The notes under the pieces are model-generated. The model saw nothing but the letters and a program-made list of their open reading frames with translations, had not been told where the DNA came from and made no database searches. Below are positions 1-7,809 of a DNA stretch of 64,000 nucleotides, in pieces. The position numbers and the translations under genes are program-made. Within the stretch, counting starts at the first letter, position 1, and the number at the start of each line of letters is the position of its first letter. The stretch is from Cellulomonas sp. KRMCY2 (GTDB lineage: Bacteria > Actinomycetota > Actinomycetes > Actinomycetales > Cellulomonadaceae), in assembly GCF_000526515.1 (NCBI RefSeq), contig NZ_JAGF01000001.1, positions 1,860,001 through 1,924,000 of the forward strand, given 5' to 3'.

Positions 1-204
1 GCGATGAGCCACCGCAAGCCTGACCGAACGGGCGTCGTCGAAGGCTGTCTCGGTGACGGGGAACGTGGAAGCTTCCGTGGCCGACTGCAGAACTGTCGGT
101 ACCGCCGGATCCGTGTACGCGACACCCGCCAGGAACCCTGTCGCGACGAGGGCAGAGGCGCCGAGGAAGGCCAACCCGACCCGCGTCGGCGTCGTCTTCG
201 TCAC
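1..204 (-). CDS. Adaptor-like exporter subunit, N-terminal part (runs off left edge)
   Basis: An open frame of 68 codons starts at GTG 204 and is cut by the window edge. The GTG overlaps the stop of the upstream lipoprotein gene as GTGA (204-201), so the two are probably translationally coupled. The product has a short basic N-terminus, one membrane segment (about residues 9-28) and a segment FDDARSVRLAV at about residues 53-63. That layout resembles the periplasmic-adaptor (HlyD/peptidoglycan-binding) proteins that accompany ABC exporters in actinobacterial lactococcin-972 loci. The family call rests on a short N-terminal piece and on its position near a bacteriocin gene. An ABC transporter would be expected just beyond the edge. 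Confidence 0.55.
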   Translation of the reverse strand, partial: MTKTTPTRVGLAFLGASALVATGFLAGVAYTDPAVPTVLQSATEASTFPVTETAFDDARSVRLAVAHR

Positions 205-812
205 CCGATGCCGAGGGGATCGTCAGAGCAGGTGACGAGCGCTTCGCGGACTTCCGTTGGGAGCCCATCCAAGTCAGCAAACCGACCCTCGATGTCCGCG
301 ACGTAGTCGTCAGCCCCGTACCCAGGCGGCGCTGCACCTTCGCGAACGAGGCACTCGGCCATGATCGTCGACGCATCCTGATTCGTGGGATTGGCGGCCA
401 TGATGTCGCGGAGCATCCCGATGGCGTCCTGCCCACTGGAAGTGACGCACTCGCTGACCAGATCGTGGGTCTCGTCGGAGTTCGGTGCGAGGGACGTGCT
501 GTAGGAGCCGTCGCTGTTGAACCCGTTGAACGTGATGCCAACCTCGTCCAGGCACGTCCGGAACCGCTCGGTCATCTCTGCGTACTCTGCGTCCGAAATC
601 TCCTCGTCGGCAAGTGCCTGACGTACGAAGTCGGAGTCTGCAGACCGGTAACTCTCGGCGAACTCTGCGGCGTAAGGCCCCGAGAAGTCCGGAACGGCCA
701 CCGCCGTCTCGGGATCGGCGGGTCCTTCTTCGGGGCCGTCGCCGGAACCGGCGCAACCAGCCATGAGCAGTGACAGCGTGAGCAGAAATCCGGCCTCGAA
801 CTTGCGTGGCAT
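201..812 (-). CDS. Secreted lipoprotein of unknown function in the bacteriocin locus
   Basis: The 203-residue product begins with a lipoprotein signal peptide whose lipobox LMAGC puts the lipidated cysteine at residue 20, so the mature protein should sit on the outer face of the membrane. The rest is acidic, with helical segments and regularly spaced cysteines (RTCLDEVG, VSECV, MAECLV, VTCSDD). It lies between the bacteriocin precursor and the adaptor-like gene, with GTGA coupling to the latter, so a role in immunity or secretion of the bacteriocin is possible but is only inferred. Its Cys-helix pattern resembles the ectodomain of the sigma-factor partner at 2723-3715. I recognise no catalytic motif. 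Confidence 0.75.
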   Translation of the reverse strand: MPRKFEAGFLLTLSLLMAGCAGSGDGPEEGPADPETAVAVPDFSGPYAAEFAESYRSADSDFVRQALADEEISDAEYAEMTERFRTCLDEVGITFNGFNSDGSYSTSLAPNSDETHDLVSECVTSSGQDAIGMLRDIMAANPTNQDASTIMAECLVREGAAPPGYGADDYVADIEGRFADLDGLPTEVREALVTCSDDPLGIG

Positions 813-856
813 TGCGACCTCAAAGGGATAGATGCGTGGTGTGCCGGCCGTCGTGA

Positions 857-889
857 CGGGTCTGGCGCCAGAGCCTGGCGCCAGACCCG
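857..889 (-). terminator. Strong hairpin between bacteriocin gene and lipoprotein gene
   Basis: A perfect 15-bp stem (857-871 with 875-889) closes a 3-nt loop and contains the self-complementary TGGCGCCA. It lies 13 nt after the bacteriocin stop codon in the direction of transcription and has no T-run. It may act as a partial terminator or as an mRNA 3' stabiliser that keeps the precursor transcript more abundant than the downstream genes. Confidence 0.55.
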
Positions 890-901
890 CCCGCGATATG
901 C

Positions 902-1192
902 CTACCGGACGTCCCAGTACGCCTTGTTCCCGGTCAGGGCGGTCCCGACTTCAGCGAACGCCCAGACGTTCACCCCCCGCCACTGGCTCGACTCGTAGGT
1001 GCGCCCCTGGACAGAGGCGCGGTGCGCCTTGCTGGGGTGCAGGTACTCCGACCAGACCGAACAGCAGTCGGCTCCCGACTCCCATGTGCCGCCGCCGGGG
1101 TAGGTCAGCGCGGCACTGCTAGCACTAGCCGTCCCGATACCCATTCCCCCCGCGAGAACAGCAACCATGGTACGTCGCACTAGCTTCTTCAT
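902..1192 (-). CDS. Lactococcin 972 family bacteriocin precursor
   Basis: The 96-residue protein starts at ATG 1192 with MKKL, a basic stretch and a hydrophobic core ending in ASASSAA, a Sec-type signal peptide. The mature part has the family hallmarks: GGGTWESG near its start, VWSEYLHPSKAHRASV in the middle and GNKAYW at the C-terminus. Known members are secreted bacteriocins acting on cell-wall synthesis at septum formation (lipid II). A longer upstream frame exists, but the signal peptide decides this start. Mature cysteines (DCC) are present, unlike classical lactococcin 972. The gene is first in an apparent operon with the lipoprotein and adaptor-like genes, and a 9-bp inverted repeat lies about 65 bp upstream. 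Confidence 0.85.
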   Translation of the reverse strand: MKKLVRRTMVAVLAGGMGIGTASASSAALTYPGGGTWESGADCCSVWSEYLHPSKAHRASVQGRTYESSQWRGVNVWAFAEVGTALTGNKAYWDVR

Positions 1193-1256
1193 CGAGGCCC
1201 CCGGCCAGTTCGTTTGCCAGGATCGCGCACTGCGCCAAGTGGCTTGGTCGCGCGAT

Positions 1257-1276
1257 CGCGTGACTTGAGTCACGCG
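1257..1276. promoter_or_regulatory. 9-bp inverted repeat upstream of the bacteriocin gene
   Basis: CGCGTGACT-TG-AGTCACGCG is a perfect inverted repeat with a 2-nt centre, 65 bp before the bacteriocin start codon. The arm length and short centre suit a dimeric repressor or activator site rather than a terminator. No cognate regulator is identified; the nearby sigma factor and HTH genes are candidates only by proximity. Confidence 0.4.
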
Positions 1277-1397
1277 GTTCGAGACTAGCGTCGAGCGGAT
1301 CCCCGAGGGGCTGCTTTCCAAGGTGGGATCGGCGTGGAGTGATTCATGGGGAGGTGGACGTCCTCGACGACGCTTACGAGTCCGGATCGGACCTGCG

Positions 1398-2490
1398 ACC
1401 CTTCTTGACCCGGCCGAACCAGGACTCGAGGAGTGGCTGGGACTCGGGGTCGCGGTGGCCGCCGCGGCCGTGGGTGATCAGGCCATCGGTCGCCGGCTCG
1501 GGGTCTCGAGGAACGCGGTGCGGCGGGCGCTGGCCCGTAACGTGCCGCCGAAGTACGTCCGGCCACCGAAGGGTTCGATCGTGGACACGGTCGAGCCGGC
1601 AGTGCGGGAACTGCTGCGCAAGACCCCGGACATGGCGGCGACGGTGATCGCAGAGCGGATCGGGTGGACCCGGTCGATCACGGTCCTGAAGGACCGGGTT
1701 CGGGAGATCCGCCCCCGTACTACCTGCCGCCGGACCCGTCCACGCGCACCAGCTATGACCCTGGGCACCGGATGCAGTGCGACTTGCGGTCCCCGTCCGC
1801 CGAGATCCCGCTGGGGGCAGGGCAGGTCGGTTCTCCGCCGGTGCTGGTGATGAGCGCGGGCTACTCCCGGATGCTGTTCGCGGTGATGATCCCCACCCGG
1901 CAGGCCCCGGACCTGATCTTGGGCCACTGGGAGCTGCTGACGCAGATGGGTGCGGTCCCCCGCGAGCTGGTCTGGGACAACGAGGGCGCGGTCGGGTCCT
2001 GGCGGGGCGGGGCGCCCAAGCTCGCCGAGGAGTTCGAAGCCTTCCGCGGGATCCTGGGTGTCGCGGTGCATCAGTGCCGCCCGCGCGACCCGGAGGCCAA
2101 GGGCCTGGTTGAGCGCACGAACGGGTACTTCGAGAGCTCGTTCCTGCCCGGGCGCACGTTCACCTCGGCGGCGGACTTCAACGACCAGCTGACGACGTGG
2201 CTGGTCAGGGCGAACGCCCGTCATCACCGGTCGTTGGGCTGCCGGCCGGCCGACCGGTGGGCCGTCGACGCTGCCGCGATGGTCGCCCTGCCGCCGGTGA
2301 CACCGGCGCTGGGATGGCGGTTGACCACCCGGTTGCCGCGGGACCACTACGTGCGGTTGGACGCCAACGACTACTCCGTGGACCCGGCCGCGGTCGGCCG
2401 CAAGGTCGAGGTCACCGCGAACCTGACCTCGGTCGCGGTCACCTGGGCCGGGCGTCTCATCGCGCGTCACGAGCGGTGCTGGGCAGCGCT
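1398..2490 (+). pseudogene. Degenerate IS21-family transposase (IstA-like)
   Basis: Two frames together give most of an IS21-type DDE transposase. The first (about 1420-1715) encodes the helix-turn-helix AIGRRLGVSRNAVRRALA and a linker ending DRVREIRP. The second (about 1716-2482) encodes the RNase-H fold with VWDNEGAVGS, PRDPEAKGLVERTNGY and the C-terminal DHYVRLDANDYSV to ARHERCW. The frames are separated by a one-base shift at the C-run near 1709-1716. The protein stops matching after ARHERCW, the N-terminus is unclear, and no istB ATPase gene follows, so this is a dead fragment. It sits between the bacteriocin promoter region and the sigma-factor locus. 2491-2722 shows no gene that I can support. 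Confidence 0.8.
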
Positions 2491-2722
2491 GCTAGGCCAT
2501 GCTCAAGCACCACGCTGTCGGTTCGCCAGCCCGCCCGACCCATCCCGGCATACCACGGCCGTTGCGTCCACGGCCTGCGGAGCCGCCACGTTCGGGTGGG
2601 ACGTCCCCAGTCGGAATGCGTGTCGGGGGCGACGGCTGGAATCTGAGCAGGTATCGACGACTACGGCCCAGTCTTCACGCGTCGTCGACAGAGCGCGCCC
2701 CCGCGATTGTGGCTGGGTCTGC

Positions 2723-3715
2723 TCAGTCCCCGGGGATGGGCACACCAGCGTCTTGGAGGTAGGCGCGGGCCTTGGTGATGACTGACTGCTGGATGGGTCG
2801 GATCTGTTGCAGGTAGTCGCTGGCGCGCTCGATGTAGGCGAGTTGTTCGGCAGCGTCGATGTCGGCGATGCGTTGGACGAAGTCGGTCTGTTCCTTGCAG
2901 TCGACATCGATGAGACCGATGCGAATCTGCTCCTCGAGCGGCGCGCCGAGCGCGTCCCGTGGGAGGAGTGAGGCGTCATCGACGGGCGGCGCGACGTCGT
3001 TTGCCCGCAGGCACTGCCGCCACTCGTCCATGACCACCTGGCCCTCGGGTAGGTCGGCGGGCAGTTTGTGCCCGACCGGAGCCGTAGCGTCAAAGTCGGT
3101 CGGCTCATAGGTGAGACCCGACTTCAGCGCGCTCAGGTAGCACTCGGTCTGGGTGCTGATCCTGGGGTCGTTGCCCCGCAGCCCGCTGCCGGGCCGGCTG
3201 GTGTCCGGCCCAAGGCTTCGGTATCCGGATTCGAGCACCACGGCTCGTACCCACACGCCGTAGTACACGTCGTCCGGTTGCACCGCGTAGGGGCCCTGGA
3301 AGGTGTACTCGGCGCCGAGCCCGGCGTCCGCCATGCACCGCGACACGTACAGGTCGACGGCGGCCTGCATCGTTGCGACGTCGGCGGAGCTCCAGATCCG
3401 CTCGTCCAGCGGAAGGGAGATCGTCCCGGCTTCCTTGTCCACCACGGCGCCTACCGCGGTCACCGAGCGCTCAGGGGATGGCTCAGGCGTCGGCGTCGCC
3501 GGAGCGACCATGTGGTCTTGCACCCGCGGAAGGGCAGCGACGACGCCGCCGTAGAGACCCGCCACACCTACGGCGATCATCACGCTGACGCCTGCCGTGC
3601 GCGCCGCGCGGCGGCGCCTGCCAAGCCGAAGAACGGTGTGGCGGTCGACCCTGATCAGCGGGGTCTGGTCAGCCATGGTCCGCAGGGCCGCGGTGAACGA
3701 CTCGTTGTGGTTCAT
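2723..3715 (-). CDS. Single-pass membrane protein, putative partner of the adjacent sigma factor
   Basis: The 330-residue product has about 40 cytoplasmic residues rich in arginine (LRLGRRRRAARTAG), one membrane helix (about 40-62), a Pro/Thr-rich linker and a large extracytoplasmic domain with several cysteines (SRCMADAGLGAEYTF, TECYLSAL, QCLRANDV, DVDCKEQ). Its start lies inside the end of the sigma-factor frame (47-nt overlap), the usual arrangement for a sigma factor and its regulator. It lacks the HxxxCxxC zinc motif of classical ZAS anti-sigma factors. An anti-sigma or sensor role is inferred from gene order. The Cys-helix pattern resembles the lipoprotein at 201-812. Confidence 0.65.
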   Translation of the reverse strand: MNHNESFTAALRTMADQTPLIRVDRHTVLRLGRRRRAARTAGVSVMIAVGVAGLYGGVVAALPRVQDHMVAPATPTPEPSPERSVTAVGAVVDKEAGTISLPLDERIWSSADVATMQAAVDLYVSRCMADAGLGAEYTFQGPYAVQPDDVYYGVWVRAVVLESGYRSLGPDTSRPGSGLRGNDPRISTQTECYLSALKSGLTYEPTDFDATAPVGHKLPADLPEGQVVMDEWRQCLRANDVAPPVDDASLLPRDALGAPLEEQIRIGLIDVDCKEQTDFVQRIADIDAAEQLAYIERASDYLQQIRPIQQSVITKARAYLQDAGVPIPGD

Positions 3716-4294
3716 TTCGATCCCTTGCGGTCATGGGCGCGGGTTGCCTATGGGGGGCTTGCTCGCCGAGGAGCGCACGCAGCTGATCGAGGCCGCGCGA
3801 GGCTGTGGACTTCACCGTCCCGACGGAGATGTTCAAGTCGTCGGCCACCTCGCGTTCGGACAGGTCCAGCAGGTAGCGCAGGACGACGACGCGGCGTCGG
3901 CGCTCGGTCAGCTGGAGCAGCGCTCGGACCAGGGCATCGCGTTCGGCGTGGTGCTGGGCAGCTGACGCGATCGTGCCGGAGAAGAACTCATCCGTGCCGA
4001 CCAGCACCTCGTTTCTATGCTTGCGCCAGGTGTCGATACGCAGGTTGGCGAGGGTGCGGCGAGCGTAGGCCGAGGGTCTGTGGCCCGTGCGCGCGGCCAG
4101 GCGGCGTAGGTGCGGACCAATGTCTGCTGGACCAGTTCCTCAGCGCCGTGGATGTCCCCGCACAGGAACCACGCCATCCGGCCCAGGAGAGGCTCTGACT
4201 GAGCCATGAACGCGGTGAACTCAGCGTCCCGGCCGACGGCCCCTGCTGACGTAACCGCGACGATGACGTCCTCGCACGGTTCTTCGGGAGTCAC
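3669..4294 (-). pseudogene. ECF sigma factor (SigE-family type), frameshifted
   Basis: Two frames give one SigE-type sigma factor. The N-terminal frame from GTG 4294 (AGGGGG ribosome site upstream) encodes region 2: FTAFMAQSEPLLGRMAWFLC and GAEELVQQTLVRTYAAWPRA. A one-base deletion near 4060-4075 moves the rest, YARRTLANLRIDTW and region 4 (LTERRRRVVVLRYLLDLSE, LNISVGTVKSTASRGL), into another frame. All conserved blocks survive apart from the shift, so it is either a recent mutation or a sequence error. The 3' end overlaps the start of the membrane-protein gene, consistent with a sigma/regulator pair. As read, the product would lose region 4 and be inactive. Confidence 0.75.
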
Positions 4295-4439
4295 CCGGTC
4301 CCCCTCTATAGACGTCAGCACACATAGAACACGGCTCAGCCCCTCGGAGAGTTGCCTTGAGGGCGCGTGTTCCCGCCTGTGTGCAGTCGCGATCGCCTGG
4401 ATCCGACCGCAAGGTCCCGAGCAGCATGACCAACGCCAG

Positions 4440-5150
4440 CTATCCGGCGCGTCCCCGGCGCCCCGGCGGGAGCAGCCCACGAGCACGAGCCTTCGCGACC
4501 CACCCCTGCGCCGTGCTGAGCGCCACGCCACTGATCTCGGCCATCGTCGCCGACGGGTTCGAGTCGCCATTCACGGTGAGCCGCCCGTGCTGGAGCGCGA
4601 CGAGCTCGTAGAAGTCGGCCGTCTGCTTGGGGTCGCCGAGCGGCTTGAGGAGGTCGCGCTCGGCGACCTTGCGGCCACTGGGAAGCTCGATCTTGCCGCC
4701 GGTGATGGTGCTGGTGCGCGTCATGGCGAAGAGTCGCTTGTTGATTGAGGCCTCGATCCGAGCGGTCGGCAGCTCGCGCAGCAGTTGGCTGGTGATCGGG
4801 TCGCCGGGCCGCCAGGGCAGGTACACGACGCCGGTGATGCGGATTTCCTCTGGGATGGCGTAGAGCTGGCGCTGGAGCCTGATAAACACGCGCGTGTGCG
4901 TCGCGCTGTGCTCGAGGTAGCGCCACCGGCCGTCGATCGTCTCGTTCTGCTCGGACTCGAGCTGCGCCGCGCGCTCCTCGTCCTCGACGGTCTGGTCGTC
5001 GTAGCCGAGCAGGGCGTCGATCGCTGCGCTGGCGTCGTCGGGGCGTTCACCGGGAAACCGCCGTGGCAGGTACCAGCCGGCCGGCAGGTCGCCCGGGACG
5101 AGCAGCCCGTCGTAGGTCTGGTCGCCGGGCAGGCGGGGGGCTGTCGACAT
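4440..5150 (-). CDS. Unrecognised island protein with C-terminal helix-turn-helix
   Basis: The 236-residue product is not one I can name. Residues 1-60 are Pro/Asp-rich, the middle (about 75-180) looks like a compact mixed fold with WRYLEHSATHTRVFIRL and VVYLPWRPGDPI, and the C-terminus ATMAEISGVALSTAQGWVAK looks like a helix-turn-helix followed by the basic tail PPGRRGRAG. It diverges from the excisionase and integrase genes with a 100-bp gap. Such placement is typical of a regulatory or replication-associated gene of an integrative element, but this is inference from position. Confidence 0.65.
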   Translation of the reverse strand: MSTAPRLPGDQTYDGLLVPGDLPAGWYLPRRFPGERPDDASAAIDALLGYDDQTVEDEERAAQLESEQNETIDGRWRYLEHSATHTRVFIRLQRQLYAIPEEIRITGVVYLPWRPGDPITSQLLRELPTARIEASINKRLFAMTRTSTITGGKIELPSGRKVAERDLLKPLGDPKQTADFYELVALQHGRLTVNGDSNPSATMAEISGVALSTAQGWVAKARARGLLPPGRRGRAG

Positions 5151-5251
5151 GGCGCCAGGCTACGCGAGAATCCGCCCCAACTCATGTACTTGCCGATACG
5201 CCTTTTGCCGTGGTTCAATCGCGTGTATCCGCGAGAACGCGAGGTGTAGCG

Positions 5252-5503
5252 ATGAGCGAAGCGCACACGGTGGATGCAGGCGACAGGCTCCTGCGCACGC
5301 AGGAGGTGGCGGCCTGGCTGGCCGTCTCCAAGTCGACGCTGGTGCGCTGGCGCCAGTCGTTCGAGGGCCCGGACGTCTACTGGCTCTCGGAGGGTGTGCC
5401 GCGCTACCGGGCGTCGGACGTCGAACGGTGGCTGGCTGGGCGCTCTGCGGCCCGCCCCCGTGGGCTGAAGCGAGTGGGTGCCCGTGCCGGTGCGACGAGG
5501 TGA
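5252..5503 (+). CDS. Excisionase-like small HTH protein
   Basis: The 83-residue protein starts at ATG 5252 and contains one MerR/excisionase-type winged helix: LLRTQEVAAWLAVSKSTLVR followed by PRYRASDVERWLAG. The C-terminus is basic. Proteins of this type bind att-site arms and steer the integrase toward excision, or serve as small regulators. It overlaps the start of the integrase gene by 26 nt, a strong sign of a paired xis-int unit. Confidence 0.75.
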   Translation: MSEAHTVDAGDRLLRTQEVAAWLAVSKSTLVRWRQSFEGPDVYWLSEGVPRYRASDVERWLAGRSAARPRGLKRVGARAGATR

Positions 5504-6599
5504 CAAATGGGAGGGCCGCCTGAAGATCGGCGGCCTGGTCGTCAGCACCCGCCGGTTCGAGACCAAGCGAGCGGCGACCGAGTGGGAGCGTCGGCAGCGC
5601 GGCGCGTTCGACGAGCACGGTTACGACCCGAGCCGCGGCAAGGTCGCCGTCGAGGTGCTCCTCGCCGACTGGCTCGAGGAGCGAGAAGGGCGGGTCAGCC
5701 GCACCACGCTGAACACCGACCGCTACCTGCTGCCCACCTCCGGCCAGCGGTCCGGCAGGACCGGGACCGAGACGATCCTGCCGATCTGGCTCCGCAAGCT
5801 CCACGTCGGCAAGGTCACCAGCACGGCCATCAGCGCATGGCAGGACGGCCTTCTCGCGCGCGGTCTGGCGCCGACTTCGGTCAAGCGTCACCGCGAGTCG
5901 CTGTCGTCGTTCTTCGCCTGGTGCGTCGCCGAGGGCTACGTCGCGGTCAACCCGGTCAAGTCGGCCCCGCCGCCGAAGGACCGTCGCGCCCGTGAGGACA
6001 TGCGCCCCCTGCCCGCCCTCGAGTTCGAGGAAGTGCTGGCGAAGGTCGGCGAGGCCGGCCAGGTCTACGCCGACCTCGTGAGCGTCCTCGGGCGCACCGG
6101 CATCCGCTGGGGTGAGGCCAGGGCGATGCTCGTCAGCGACTTCATCGAGGTGCCGATGCCCATGCTGCGCGTCGTCCGGAACCAGCCGGAGGGGACCGCC
6201 GCGGCCAAGACCCCGAAGTCGGGCAGGGGCCGGCGGGTTCCCGTTCCGGACGCGCTGGTGCCCGTGCTCCGGCGCTTCGCCGCGGGCAAAGGTCCGGGCG
6301 TTCTGCTGCTCACCGGTCCTGGCGGCGGACAGCTCCACCGCTCGACGTTCGTGCGGCAGACCCACTGGAGCGAGGCGGGCCAGGGTCGAACCCTGCACGA
6401 CCTGCGCCACACCGCCGCCTGCGAGTGGATCCTGCGTGGCGTCCCGCTGACCACCGTGCAGGCGTGGCTCGGTCACAGCTCCGTCGAGATCACCGCGCGC
6501 TACCTGCACCACCTCGGCGACTCCGCCGACCGCTCAGCGCTGCAGCTGCTCAACGACTCCGCCGCACCCGCCCCGACGCGGGGGGTGATTTCGGGGTGA
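5478..6599 (+). CDS. Tyrosine recombinase/integrase
   Basis: The 373-residue protein has an AP2-like arm-binding N-terminus (about 1-50), a SAM-like core-binding domain (about 55-165) and a catalytic domain. All catalytic residues are visible: R210 in GRTGIRWGEA, a lysine around K244-K247 (KTPKSGRGRR), H307 and R310 in HDLRHTAA, H333 in LGHSS and the nucleophile Y342 in ARYLHH. It should integrate and excise the element with the excisionase-like protein just upstream. Its stop codon is 87 bp from the 3' end of a convergent tRNA-Pro gene, the usual target of this family. The gene looks intact, so the island may still be mobile if its other end is present. Confidence 0.93.
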   Translation: MPVPVRRGDKWEGRLKIGGLVVSTRRFETKRAATEWERRQRGAFDEHGYDPSRGKVAVEVLLADWLEEREGRVSRTTLNTDRYLLPTSGQRSGRTGTETILPIWLRKLHVGKVTSTAISAWQDGLLARGLAPTSVKRHRESLSSFFAWCVAEGYVAVNPVKSAPPPKDRRAREDMRPLPALEFEEVLAKVGEAGQVYADLVSVLGRTGIRWGEARAMLVSDFIEVPMPMLRVVRNQPEGTAAAKTPKSGRGRRVPVPDALVPVLRRFAAGKGPGVLLLTGPGGGQLHRSTFVRQTHWSEAGQGRTLHDLRHTAACEWILRGVPLTTVQAWLGHSSVEITARYLHHLGDSADRSALQLLNDSAAPAPTRGVISG

Positions 6600-6685
6600 T
6601 TTTCGGCCCCCTGAACCCTCTCCACACCAACAATGCGAAAGGCCCCCGGCTGCGTCTCCGCAGGCCAGGGGCCTTTACCACCGTG

Positions 6686-6694
<9 letters not shown>
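6591..6694. other. Candidate attachment region at the tRNA-Pro 3' end
   Basis: The region between integrase and tRNA-Pro is where an att site is expected. A 9-nt direct repeat TCGGGGTGA occurs at the integrase stop codon (6591-6599) and at the tRNA 3' end (6686-6694). It is too short to be convincing as an att core, and the partner att copy is not in the window, so the exact crossover point is unknown. Confidence 0.25.
6638..6676 (-). terminator. Terminator of tRNA-Pro
   Basis: AAAGGCCCC (6638-6646) and GGGGCCTTT (6668-6676) form a 9-bp stem that can extend through GGC/GCC pairs toward the loop. It starts 10 bp after the mature tRNA 3' end on the minus strand, the expected place for a tRNA terminator. 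It could also end integrase transcription from the other side. Confidence 0.75.
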
Positions 6695-6759
<65 letters not shown>

Positions 6760-6772
6760 GTGGAGCCTGACA

Positions 6773-6802
6773 AGGATAGCCCAGCCGCGGGGTACCGGTG
6801 AA
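6773..6802 (-). promoter_or_regulatory. Predicted promoter of tRNA-Pro
   Basis: On the minus strand TTCACC (6802-6797), an 18-nt spacer and TATCCT (6778-6773) lie 13 nt before the tRNA 5' end. The -10 box is good and the -35 box is moderate. The placement suits a tRNA promoter. Confidence 0.45.
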
Positions 6803-6882
6803 ACCGTCGGTCCCGATGAGACGGCGGAGCCCCGGCGACCCGCCGACGTCATGGCCGGTGCGGCCGGCCGGACGGTGCGGTC

Positions 6883-7806
6883 TCAGCGCCCGACCAGGGT
6901 GAGCAGGGTCGCCTCGGGGCGGCACGCGAAGCGCACCGGGGCGTACGGCGAGGTGCCGAGGCCGGCCGAGACGTTCAGCCAGGTGGAGCCGTGGCCGCCC
7001 GGCTCGTCCGGCCGTGGTCCGGGCCAGCCGTGCAGTCCCTTGGCGCGACTGGCGTCGAGGTCGCAGTTGGTCACCAGCGCGCCCCAGAGCGGGACGCACA
7101 GCTGGCCGCCGTGGGTGTGGCCGGCGAGAACCAAGTCGGCGCCGTCGGCGTGCATGGCGTCCAGGACCCGGCGGTAGGGCGCGTGGGCGACCCCGAGCTT
7201 GAGGTCGACGGTCGACCGGTGGCTGCGGGTCAGGACGGGGAAGCGGTCACGGTCGAGGTGCGGGTCGTCGACCCCGACGAGCGAGACGTCCTGGCCGTCG
7301 ACGACGGCGACGTCGCGCCGGTTGGTCAGGTCCTTCCACCCCGCGTCCCGCATAGCGGTGGCGAGGTCGTCCGCCGGCAGGCGCGTGTTCTCGGTGATGC
7401 GCTCGTGCCGGGCGTCGTGCGTCAGGTACCGGGCGGGGTTCTTCGGCATCGGGGCGTAGTAGTCGTTCGAGCCCATCACGAAGGCGCCGGGCACCCCGAG
7501 CAGGGGGTCGAGGGCGTGCAGCACGGCAGGGAGGGCGTCGACGTGCGCCATATTGTCCCCGGTGTCGATCACGAGATCCGGCTCGAGCCGCGCGAGCGAC
7601 CGTACCCAGGCGATCTTGCGGTCCTGGTCAGGGGTCAGGTGCAGGTCGGACAGGTGCAGGATCCGGATCGGTCGCGCGGCCGGCCCGAGCACGGGGACGG
7701 TCACGCGTCGCACCGTGAACCACTGCGCCTCCACCGTCGCCCAGGCCAGGCCGGTCGCACCGACGAGTGCGGCGCAGCCCAGCGCGCGTCCGAGGGAGGC
7801 GCTCAC
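6883..7806 (-). CDS. Calcineurin-like metallophosphoesterase (YkuE/YaeI-type)
   Basis: The 307-residue protein has an N-terminal hydrophobic segment and then the full dinuclear-metal motif set: ILHLSDLHL (D54, H56), IDTGDNMAH (D84), MGSNDYY and AGHTHGGQL. These bind two metal ions for hydrolysis of phosphomonoesters or diesters; related proteins act on lipid phosphates at the membrane face. It begins 3 bp after the penicillin-binding protein gene on the same strand, a pairing common in actinobacteria that suggests co-transcription and an envelope role. The physiological substrate cannot be read from sequence. Confidence 0.88.
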   Translation of the reverse strand: MSASLGRALGCAALVGATGLAWATVEAQWFTVRRVTVPVLGPAARPIRILHLSDLHLTPDQDRKIAWVRSLARLEPDLVIDTGDNMAHVDALPAVLHALDPLLGVPGAFVMGSNDYYAPMPKNPARYLTHDARHERITENTRLPADDLATAMRDAGWKDLTNRRDVAVVDGQDVSLVGVDDPHLDRDRFPVLTRSHRSTVDLKLGVAHAPYRRVLDAMHADGADLVLAGHTHGGQLCVPLWGALVTNCDLDASRAKGLHGWPGPRPDEPGGHGSTWLNVSAGLGTSPYAPVRFACRPEATLLTLVGR

Positions 7807-7809
7807 CGG

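Noticed and set aside
1478-2470. Minus-strand frame opposite the IS21 fragment
   Set aside because: It is a shadow of the transposase; no family motifs and an Arg/Pro/Gly-rich composition.
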